Made by a program: the position numbers and the translations under genes
Notes under the pieces: generated by a model
Seen by the model: the letters and a program-made list of their open reading frames with translations, nothing else
Databases searched by the model: none
Told to the model about the DNA's origin: nothing
Part shown: piece by piece, positions 1-5,374 of the stretch
How the letters are laid out: every line of letters begins with the position of its first letter
Position numbering within the stretch: the first letter of the stretch is position 1
NCBI GenBank assembly: GCA_003553005.1
Contig: PUPG01000013.1
Coordinates: 1-5,374 of the forward strand
Origin: Bacteroidales bacterium
GTDB lineage: Bacteria; Bacteroidota; Bacteroidia; Bacteroidales; UBA7960
DNA: 5,374 nt
Direction: 5' to 3'

Positions 1-329
1 CAGAAAAAATCAGTGTTTTCATTGTCATTGAATTTTTGTGGTTATACATAATGTTTTTGTGTTTTCTTTTGGGTCGTAAGTGTTGATTGATATACTCAAC
101 TATATATACAAATAATTGCCTGTAATTGTTCAAAGTATTTTTAAAAAGATTAAACAAAACAAGAATTTGTTTGGGTATCATTGCTTATGTTAATCAAAGC
201 AATTAAAGCTAAACACCTTTTGCGGCGATTTGTTCAAGGGCGTGAGAGCCTTTGCTGTAATAAAATATCTACCTTTGTGAAACTGAAAAAAGAGAAGGTT
301 TTGTCAAGTCTTTAACTGGTCAAACGGGT
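1..329. other. A+T-rich intergenic region upstream of the transporter gene
   Basis: This stretch is clearly richer in A and T than the coding sequence that follows, with many short runs of T and A, and I see no gene, tRNA or rRNA in it. Visible structure is limited. A 7-bp inverted repeat, ATTGCTT at 180-186 and AAGCAAT at 197-203, has a 10-base spacer. An 8-bp direct repeat, GTGTTTTC, occurs at 13-20 and 59-66 and could easily be chance in such composition. A candidate promoter lies at 251-277. The region is probably the regulatory and leader sequence of the transporter plus spacer to a gene outside the window. Confidence 0.6.
251..277 (+). promoter_or_regulatory. Candidate Bacteroidota-type promoter for the MFS transporter
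   Basis: TACCTTTG at 270-277 is a perfect match to the Bacteroidota -7 box TAnnTTTG. A TTTG at 251-254 could serve as the -33 element, but only 15 bases separate the two, against roughly 19-21 in the usual description. The -7 box is therefore the firm part and the upstream element is doubtful. Transcription would start near 282, giving a leader of about 48 bases. No clear Shine-Dalgarno sequence precedes the ATG at 330, which is common in this phylum. Confidence 0.5.
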
Positions 330-1511
330 ATGAAGCCGCACGAAGGATTGAGGCGTTCGACGCTTTTGTTGGGAAGCACACTGACTGTGATGGCCGGTGC
401 AATTATCTCGCCTGCATTGCCGGAAATCAGCCGGGCGTTTGATCACCTGGCCGATCCTGAATTGATGAGTAAGCTCATTCTGACCCTGCCTGCGCTATTT
501 ATTGCCTTGCTGGCGCCTGTTGCCGGATATTTTGTTGACTGGTCGGGCCGGAAAAAGGTCTTGCTCTTCGCTTTGCTGCTATATGCACTGGCCGGCACGA
601 CAGGTGCCTATCTTTCCAACATCTATTTGATCCTTGTTGGCCGCGCCCTGCTGGGCATCTCGGTTGGTGCTTTGATGACCAGCATCATTACCCTGATCGG
701 CGATTACTTCGAAGGTCGCCAGCGCAGTGCCTTTATGGGCTACCAGGCAGCTTTTGCCTCAACAGGTGGATTGGTGTTTATCTCCACTGGTGGTTTTCTG
801 GCCGATATGCACTGGCGTTTCCCATTTCTGATTTACTCGGTATCTTTGATTATCCTGATCATGGCAGTGATCTCGATATATGAGCCAAGCCGGGTCAGGC
901 CTGCAGGAGGCGTAAAGCTGATCAGCCGCGATCTGCTTAAAAGGATTCCCTCCCAGGCTTTGTGGGTATACGGCATTGCGTTCTTTTCCTTTGCGGTTTT
1001 TTACATGGTTCCGGTGCAGCTGCCTTTTATGCTCAGCTCCATCGCAGCGGTCAGCAACACCCAGGTAGGGATCGCCATTGCCTTCATGAACATCACAGCC
1101 ATCATCATGGCTTTCAGTTATTCGCGTGTCAGAAAGCGACTGGACTTCCCCTACATCATGGCCCTGGTATACATCCTTGTGGCCTGTGGCTATGCCATTA
1201 TCAGTTTTAGCAATTCTTACTGGATGATGGTGTTGGGCATTTTAACCAGTGGTTTGGGCTTTGGCATGCAAATGGCCAATATTAATCTTTGGTTGGTTAA
1301 CCTTGCTCCAGCCGAGATCCGGGGCACCCTTGTGGGCTATCTGAACACCTGTATCTTTTTTGGCATGTTTATGTCGCCAGTCCTGCTGCAACCTTTGGTG
1401 GGACTGTCGAATTTGCATGCCAGTTTCTTCCTGGTAGCGATATTGCTGGTACTGCTTGCGATGTTGTTGTTTTATTCGGGGAGACGGGGGTATTGGAAGC
1501 CAGCTGAGTGA
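330..1511 (+). CDS. MFS transporter, 12 transmembrane helices, substrate unknown
   Basis: This 393-residue protein is a major facilitator superfamily secondary transporter of the inner membrane, probably coupled to an ion gradient. Hydrophobic segments fit twelve helices, six in each half (roughly residues 11-31, 47-67, 77-95, 98-122, 135-157, 163-183, then 209-232, 244-264, 272-293, 297-321, 332-352, 363-382), joined by a polar loop near 184-208. The loop after helix 2 carries motif A as GYFVDWSGRKK (66-76), where the Arg that usually follows Asp70 is Trp. Helix 4 has the motif-B-like RALLGISVG (105-113). LAPAEIRGT (325-333) precedes helix 11. The layout resembles drug/metabolite efflux proteins of the DHA1 kind, but substrate and direction cannot be read from sequence. 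The ATG at 330 is the first start available in this frame for at least 60 bases upstream, and it puts helix 1 close to the N-terminus as expected. The gene stands alone and converges on rpe. Confidence 0.9.
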   Translation: MKPHEGLRRSTLLLGSTLTVMAGAIISPALPEISRAFDHLADPELMSKLILTLPALFIALLAPVAGYFVDWSGRKKVLLFALLLYALAGTTGAYLSNIYLILVGRALLGISVGALMTSIITLIGDYFEGRQRSAFMGYQAAFASTGGLVFISTGGFLADMHWRFPFLIYSVSLIILIMAVISIYEPSRVRPAGGVKLISRDLLKRIPSQALWVYGIAFFSFAVFYMVPVQLPFMLSSIAAVSNTQVGIAIAFMNITAIIMAFSYSRVRKRLDFPYIMALVYILVACGYAIISFSNSYWMMVLGILTSGLGFGMQMANINLWLVNLAPAEIRGTLVGYLNTCIFFGMFMSPVLLQPLVGLSNLHASFFLVAILLVLLAMLLFYSGRRGYWKPAE

Positions 1512-1539
1512 CTTGCACGATATCTTGAACGGCTCACTT

Positions 1540-2193
1540 TCAGGATGGATCCTTTAGCCTGGCGATGGTTGCCCTGGGGTCGTCTGCCTTGAATACGGCG
1601 CTGCCTGCCACCAGGATGTCGGCACCCGTTCTGACCAGCTGTGCTGCATTGCTTGTATCCACGCCGCCATCCACTTCGATCAGCAGATCCGGGTTGTGCT
1701 TTTTTCGCAGCTCATCGAGCCTGGCAATGCGTTTGTAGGCGTTGGCAATGAAGTGCTGACCGCCAAATCCGGGGTTGACGGACATCAGCAATACAAAATC
1801 CACATCCGGCAAGATGTCCTGCAACAGATCCACATTGTTGTGCGGATTGATCACCACCCCGGGCTTCATGTCCAGTTCCCTGATCTGCTGGATGGTCCGG
1901 TGCAGGTGCGGACAGGTTTCGTAATGCACGCTGAGCCAGTCTGCACCAGCATCTTTGAAATCCCGGAGATACTGGTCGGGCTCGCTGATCATCAGGTGCA
2001 CGTCCAGCGGCTTTTCAGCCACCGACTTGATTTGTTTGATGATGGAGAACCCGAAGGATATGTTGGGCACGAAATGACCGTCCATGACGTCGACGTGAAA
2101 CAGGTCGGCCTCGCTCCGGTTGACCATTTGTATGTCCTTTTCCAGCTGAAGGAAGTTGGCGGACAGGAGGGAGGGTGCTACGAGATGCTGCAT
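1540..2193 (-). CDS. rpe: Ribulose-phosphate 3-epimerase
   Basis: This 217-residue cytosolic TIM-barrel enzyme interconverts D-ribulose 5-phosphate and D-xylulose 5-phosphate in the non-oxidative pentose phosphate pathway. The family signatures are all present: APSLLSANF near the N-terminus (6-14), HVDVMDGHFVPN (33-44), DVHLMI (64-69), the phosphate-gripping loop MSVNPGFGGQ (137-146), EVDGG (173-177) and VAGSAVF (195-201). By alignment from memory with the E. coli enzyme, metal ligands are His33, Asp35, His66 and Asp175, and the two Asp residues are the acid/base pair. All four are intact. Length is normal for the family. The start lies 34 bases after the rpoD stop, with no promoter-like box or Shine-Dalgarno sequence between, so co-transcription with rpoD is likely. 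The 3' end faces the transporter's 3' end across 28 bases, without a convincing terminator hairpin. Confidence 0.97.
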   Translation of the reverse strand: MQHLVAPSLLSANFLQLEKDIQMVNRSEADLFHVDVMDGHFVPNISFGFSIIKQIKSVAEKPLDVHLMISEPDQYLRDFKDAGADWLSVHYETCPHLHRTIQQIRELDMKPGVVINPHNNVDLLQDILPDVDFVLLMSVNPGFGGQHFIANAYKRIARLDELRKKHNPDLLIEVDGGVDTSNAAQLVRTGADILVAGSAVFKADDPRATIARLKDPS

Positions 2194-2227
2194 GATGGTA
2201 GGATTATTGGCTGCGCCGGGATGCGCT

Positions 2228-3097
2228 TCAGCCCAGGTATGTCTTCAGGATTTTACACTTTGAGGTTTGCTTGAGGTGTTTGAGGGCCCTTTCTTTGATC
2301 TGCCTGGCCCTTTCCCTGGTGAGGCTCAGCTTTTCGCCGATCTCTTCGAGTGTGTGCGGTTGTTGTCCGTTCAGTCCGAAGTAAAGCACAATCACATCTT
2401 CCTCCCTTTTGGGAAGCGTGGCAATGGTCCGTTCAATCTCTCTTTTCAGCGAATCGTATAGCAAGCTGTTTTCCGGTGTATTGGCGTCGTCGTTGTTCGC
2501 CAGCACTTCGTACATGTCGGACGACTCCTCGCCATCCAGGATGGGGGCGTCCATGCTGAGATGCCTTCCGCTTTGCCTGAGCGCATCCTTTACTTCTTCA
2601 ATGGTAATGTTCAACGCCTCGGCGATCTCATCCGGGTTTGGTTCGCGCTCGTGCTTTTGTTCCAGTTCGCCGTATACCTTATTGACCTTGTTGATGAGGC
2701 CGATTTTATTCAGGGGTAGCCTGACGATGCGGGCTTGCTCGGCGAGTGCCTGCAGAATGGACTGCCTGATCCACCACACGGCGTAAGAGATGAACTTAAA
2801 CCCCTTGGTTTCATCAAAGCGCTCAGCGGCCTTCAGCAAGCCAAGGTTGCCCTCATTGATCAGGTCGGGCAGACTCAGGCCCTGATTCTGGTATTGCTTG
2901 GATACGGAAACGACAAAACGGAGATTGGCCTTGCAAAGCTTTTCAAGGGCGGCCTTGTCGCCCTTTTTAATCCGTTGCGCCAGACGCACTTCTTCTTCTG
3001 CGGAGATCAGTGCCACCTTGGCGATCTCCTGCAGGTACTTATCCAGTGATGCTGTATCACGGTTGGTAACTTGTTTGACTATTTTAAGTTGTCTCAT
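2228..3097 (-). CDS. rpoD: Primary RNA polymerase sigma factor (RpoD/SigA, Bacteroidota type)
   Basis: This 289-residue protein directs RNA polymerase to housekeeping promoters. It begins [21 protein letters not shown], the N-terminus typical of the Bacteroidota primary sigma, and lacks region 1.1 and the large non-conserved domain of E. coli sigma-70. Region 1.2 covers about 17-45. Region 2 covers about 50-125, with the polymerase-binding stretch [18 protein letters not shown] (78-95) and the -7-reading helix [10 protein letters not shown] (105-114). Leu115 sits where sigma-70 has Thr440, as expected for a polymerase reading TAnnTTTG rather than TATAAT. Region 3 covers about 126-185, with SMDAP (181-185) in the 3.2 linker. 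Region 4 covers about 215-289, with the helix-turn-helix [20 protein letters not shown] (249-268). The likely -33 contacts Arg261, Glu262, Arg265 and Gln266 are present, but Ala264 replaces the usual Val and the tail has Lys or Cys at usual Arg positions. Location between pnp and rpe supports a primary rather than alternative sigma. Confidence 0.96.
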   Translation of the reverse strand: MRQLKIVKQVTNRDTASLDKYLQEIAKVALISAEEEVRLAQRIKKGDKAALEKLCKANLRFVVSVSKQYQNQGLSLPDLINEGNLGLLKAAERFDETKGFKFISYAVWWIRQSILQALAEQARIVRLPLNKIGLINKVNKVYGELEQKHEREPNPDEIAEALNITIEEVKDALRQSGRHLSMDAPILDGEESSDMYEVLANNDDANTPENSLLYDSLKREIERTIATLPKREEDVIVLYFGLNGQQPHTLEEIGEKLSLTRERARQIKERALKHLKQTSKCKILKTYLG

Positions 3098-3111
3098 GAA
3101 AACAGCCTTTG

Positions 3112-3144
3112 CAGAGGTAAATAGAGCCTGAACGGATGGGCAAA
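3112..3144 (-). promoter_or_regulatory. Candidate rpoD promoter (TTTG-N21-TACCTCTG)
   Basis: On the minus strand TTTG (3144 to 3141) is followed after 21 bases by TACCTCTG (3119 to 3112). This matches the Bacteroidota -33/-7 consensus (TTTG, TAnnTTTG) except for one base, with acceptable spacing. The start of transcription would fall near 3108-3104, leaving a leader of only about 7-11 bases before the rpoD ATG at 3097. An AAAGG at 3110-3106, eight bases before the ATG, looks like a ribosome-binding site, but most of it would lie at or before the predicted start point. It would be usable mainly on longer transcripts reading through from pnp. The call rests on pattern match only. Confidence 0.5.
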
Positions 3145-3157
3145 CCGGACAATCAAA

Positions 3158-3208
3158 TTGCCCCTATTGGATAAAAAAACCAGGGTTTTTTCAATCCAAT
3201 AGGGGCAA
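3158..3208. repeat. Perfect 15-bp inverted repeat between pnp and rpoD; possible pnp 3' hairpin
   Basis: TTGCCCCTATTGGAT (3158-3172) is exactly repeated in inverse as ATCCAATAGGGGCAA (3194-3208). The 21-base interior is itself nearly symmetric: seven A, CC, A, GGG, six T, CA. As RNA from either strand it can form a long hairpin with a G+C core in the outer stem and an A/U-rich inner stem. It begins 41 bases after the pnp stop and lies about 60 bases before the rpoD start. It could protect or terminate the pnp transcript, or be a protein-binding palindrome. A classical terminator is less clear, because the outer stem is followed on the minus strand by AATTTGATTG rather than a U-tract. AATCAAA occurs on both sides (3151-3157 and 3213-3219) but is offset by 4 bases on the right. 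Confidence 0.75.
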
Positions 3209-3213
3209 ATATA
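3206..3213 (-). promoter_or_regulatory. Isolated perfect -7 box (TATATTTG) overlapping the inverted-repeat arm
   Basis: Read on the minus strand, TATATTTG (3213 to 3206) is a perfect TAnnTTTG box in the pnp-rpoD spacer. No good TTTG sits about 20 bases upstream; the closest is a TTTC 23 bases away. Its last three bases, TTG, are also the first three of the 15-bp inverted repeat as read on this strand. If used, it would start an rpoD transcript inside the first arm, so the palindrome would lie right at the start point. The missing -33 element and the A/T-rich surroundings make a chance match quite possible. Confidence 0.3.
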
Positions 3214-3248
3214 ATCAAAAACCTAACTGTTATAATGAAAAAACCGTG

Positions 3249-5374
3249 CTAGGATCGTTTTTTGTCACGCGGAAGCAGGGCTTTCCTGGAAAGCTTAAGT
3301 TTTCCGGTCTTTTTGTCTACATCCAGCAACTTCACTTCAATCTCGTCGCCGACTTTAAAACCACTGTCTTCCACTTTCTCCAGTCTCCGCCACTCGATCT
3401 CGCTGATATGCAGCAGACCTTCCTTGCCTGGAAGAATTTCCACGAACATGCCAAAGGGCACAATGCTCTTGATCTTGCCCTGGTATACCTGGCCGATTTC
3501 CGGCACGGCGATGATGCCTTTGATGCGGTCGACCACAAAGTCGATGGATTCCTTATCTTCCGATACGATGTCCACCACGCCATAATCACCTACTTCTTCG
3601 ATCACGATGGTGGCACCACTTTCTTTCTGGAGCTCCTGTATCACCTTGCCTCCGGGGCCGATGATCGCACCGATGAACTCCTTGGGTACGGTCAGTTTGA
3701 TGATCCTGGGCACGTGGGGCTTGTATTCTGCCCTGGGTTCGCTGATCGACTTCTCCATTTCCTGCAGGATGTGGAGTCTGCCTTCGCGGGCCTGCGCCAG
3801 TGCTCTCTCCAGCACTTCGTAACGCAATCCGTCAACTTTGATGTCCATCTGGCAGGCGGTAATGCCATCTTTGGTTCCGGTGACCTTGAAATCCATGTCG
3901 CCAAGGTGGTCTTCGTCACCCAGGATATCCGAAAGGATGGCGTATCTGTCGCTTTCCGTATCGGCAATCATGCCCATGGCGATTCCGGATACCGGTTTGG
4001 AGATCTTTACGCCTGCGTCCATCAGTGCCAGGGTGCCTGCGCACACCGTGGCCATGGAGGAAGACCCGTTGGACTCCAGGATGTCGGATACCACGCGGAT
4101 GGTATAGGGGTTGTCGTTGCCGTTGGGCAGCACGTTTTTCAGGGCGCGCATGGCCAGGTTGCCATGGCCGATTTCCCTGCGGCTGGTACCGCGCATCATC
4201 TTCACTTCGCCGGTACAATATGGCGGGAAGTTGTAATGCAGCAAAAACTTGCTCTTGCCTTCAATCACGGCGCCATCAATCGTTTGCTCGTCGAGTTTGG
4301 TGCCCAGGGTGACGGTGGTCAGCGACTGGGTTTCGCCACGGGTAAAGACGGCGGATCCGTGGGCGGCCGGCAGGTAGTCCACTTCCGTCCAGATGTCCCG
4401 TATTTCGTCGGGCTTGCGACCATCCAGGCGTTTCTGGGTGTCGAGCACGAAGTCACGGATGGCCTTCTTTTGGATGTCTCCAAAATATGCCTTGACCAGG
4501 TCGCCTTTTTCTTCCAGCATCTCCTCATCGAAGCCTTCAGTATACTGTTCCAGCACCGCGCCGAAGCTTTCCTTGCGCTTGTGCTTGTCATTGATGCATT
4601 GGGCGGCCACATCATATAGTTTCTGATAGAGCGCCTTGTGCATTGCTTCCTTTAGTTCGTCATCCGCGGGCTGAGGCGGATATTCGCGTTTGGTTTTCGA
4701 TTTCTCTACCTCGGCCGCCAGGTCAAGCTGCGCCTGGCACTGGGTTTTGATGGCTCCGTGAGCCTCTTTGATGGCCTCGAGGAGGTCTGCTTCCGACACC
4801 TCTTTGGTTTCTCCCTCTACCATGATGATGTTTTCGAGGGTACCGGCCACGATCAGGTCGATGTCGGCCGACTCCTGGGCGGTCATGCCCGGGTTGATCT
4901 CGAACTGGCCGTCAATTCGGGCAATTCTGACCTCGGAAATGGGGCCGTTGAACGGGATGTCTGACACGGTGAGCGCGGTGGACGCCGCCAAACCGGCGAG
5001 TGCATCCGGCAGGGTGTCTTTTCCGGCTGAAATCAGCGAAATCAATACCTGTGTTTCTGCCTGGTAGTAATCGGGGAACATCGGTCGAAGCGCCCTGTCC
5101 ACCATGCGCGAAATCAATATTTCATGCTCTGATGGCCGGGCTTCCCGCTTGAAAAAGCCACCCGGGAAGCGGCCAGCTGCCGCGTACTTTTCCTGGTAAT
5201 CTACGGATAAAGGAAGAAATGACTGTCCTTCCTTGATTTCTGACTTAGCCACTACGGTGGCCAGCAACATGGTGTCGCCCATGCGAACAACCACGGAGCC
5301 GTCGGCCTGCTTGGCCAACTTGCCTGTTTCCAGGGTGATCTGTCTTCCTTCACCCAAATCGATTGTCTTCTGAA
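3249..5374 (-). CDS. pnp: Polyribonucleotide nucleotidyltransferase (PNPase), 5' end beyond the window
   Basis: PNPase degrades RNA 3' to 5' using phosphate and releases nucleoside diphosphates; the trimer is a core part of bacterial RNA turnover. Numbering from the TTG at 5357, the domains are: first RNase PH domain (about 1-145), helical linker (about 150-300), second RNase PH domain (about 310-540), KH domain (about 550-615, with IGPGGK at 566-571) and S1 domain (about 620-695). The catalytic half is intact: Arg393/Arg394 and SSS 432-434 for phosphate, then [11 protein letters not shown] (481-491), in which Asp483, Asp489 and Lys491 match E. coli Asp486, Asp492 and Lys494. The TTG is not the real start. 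The frame stays open to the window edge, encoding Gln-Lys-Thr-Ile-Asp before it, which continues the family N-terminus, so only a handful of residues should be missing. The stop is TAG at 3249. rpoD follows in the same direction after 151 bases. Confidence 0.97.
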   Translation of the reverse strand, partial: QKTIDLGEGRQITLETGKLAKQADGSVVVRMGDTMLLATVVAKSEIKEGQSFLPLSVDYQEKYAAAGRFPGGFFKREARPSEHEILISRMVDRALRPMFPDYYQAETQVLISLISAGKDTLPDALAGLAASTALTVSDIPFNGPISEVRIARIDGQFEINPGMTAQESADIDLIVAGTLENIIMVEGETKEVSEADLLEAIKEAHGAIKTQCQAQLDLAAEVEKSKTKREYPPQPADDELKEAMHKALYQKLYDVAAQCINDKHKRKESFGAVLEQYTEGFDEEMLEEKGDLVKAYFGDIQKKAIRDFVLDTQKRLDGRKPDEIRDIWTEVDYLPAAHGSAVFTRGETQSLTTVTLGTKLDEQTIDGAVIEGKSKFLLHYNFPPYCTGEVKMMRGTSRREIGHGNLAMRALKNVLPNGNDNPYTIRVVSDILESNGSSSMATVCAGTLALMDAGVKISKPVSGIAMGMIADTESDRYAILSDILGDEDHLGDMDFKVTGTKDGITACQMDIKVDGLRYEVLERALAQAREGRLHILQEMEKSISEPRAEYKPHVPRIIKLTVPKEFIGAIIGPGGKVIQELQKESGATIVIEEVGDYGVVDIVSEDKESIDFVVDRIKGIIAVPEIGQVYQGKIKSIVPFGMFVEILPGKEGLLHISEIEWRRLEKVEDSGFKVGDEIEVKLLDVDKKTGKLKLSRKALLPRDKKRS

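Noticed and set aside
1..329. Small gene, tRNA or riboswitch in the A+T-rich leader
   Set aside because: No open frame with a plausible start, no tRNA-like fold and no recognisable aptamer core; only a weak 7-bp inverted repeat and short T and A runs.
1507..1538. Possible bidirectional terminator between the transporter and rpe
   Set aside because: Only a 5-bp inverted match (AGTGA with TCACT) across a 22-base loop, with no T-tract on either side. This is too weak to call.
1696..2274. Plus-strand open frame of 192 codons opposite rpe
   Set aside because: It is antisense to rpe, whose catalytic motifs are all intact, and shows no family resemblance.
2409..2786. Plus-strand open frame of 125 codons opposite rpoD
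   Set aside because: It is antisense to the sigma factor and Ser/Cys/Met-rich with no recognisable motif.
3151..3219. Mobile element or MITE with AATCAAA target duplication around the inverted repeat
   Set aside because: AATCAAA abuts the left arm but is 4 bases away from the right arm, so it is not a proper target duplication. The sequence is A/T-rich, and with one copy in view a mobile origin cannot be supported.
3246..4619. Long plus-strand open frame (457 codons) opposite pnp
   Set aside because: It lies entirely antisense to a well-conserved PNPase, its protein is rich in His, Phe and Asp without recognisable domains, and it has no promoter or neighbour support. It is a shadow of pnp codon usage.

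Overview
The window looks like chromosomal core DNA from a member of the Bacteroidota (Bacteroidetes). Three things point there. The primary sigma factor is short (289 aa), has no region 1.1 and opens with the N-terminus typical of that phylum. The polynucleotide phosphorylase reads like the Bacteroidota form. The upstream regions carry boxes of the phylum's own promoter type (TTTG ... TAnnTTTG), with little use of Shine-Dalgarno sequences. Genus cannot be told from the sequence alone.

Layout, left to right. Positions 1-329 are strongly A+T-rich and hold no gene I can support; a candidate promoter lies near the right end (251-277). A 12-helix major facilitator transporter runs on the plus strand (330-1511). 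It converges, with a 28-bp gap, on a block of three minus-strand genes. In their own transcription order these are pnp (polynucleotide phosphorylase; its 5' end runs off the right edge), rpoD (primary sigma factor) and rpe (ribulose-phosphate 3-epimerase). pnp and rpoD are separated by about 150 bp containing a perfect 15-bp inverted repeat and two promoter-like boxes. rpoD and rpe are only 34 bp apart and are probably co-transcribed.

The minus-strand block joins RNA turnover (pnp), basal transcription initiation (rpoD) and a pentose-phosphate/Calvin-type enzyme (rpe). The link between rpe and the others is probably shared expression rather than shared biochemistry. The transporter is an independent unit.

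I found no sign of a new defence, mobile or biosynthetic system. The part most worth a second look is the pnp-rpoD intergenic region: its hairpin has no U-tract after the outer stem, and one arm overlaps a perfect TAnnTTTG box. Smaller points are unusual residues in sigma region 4 and a promoter with short spacing ahead of the transporter.
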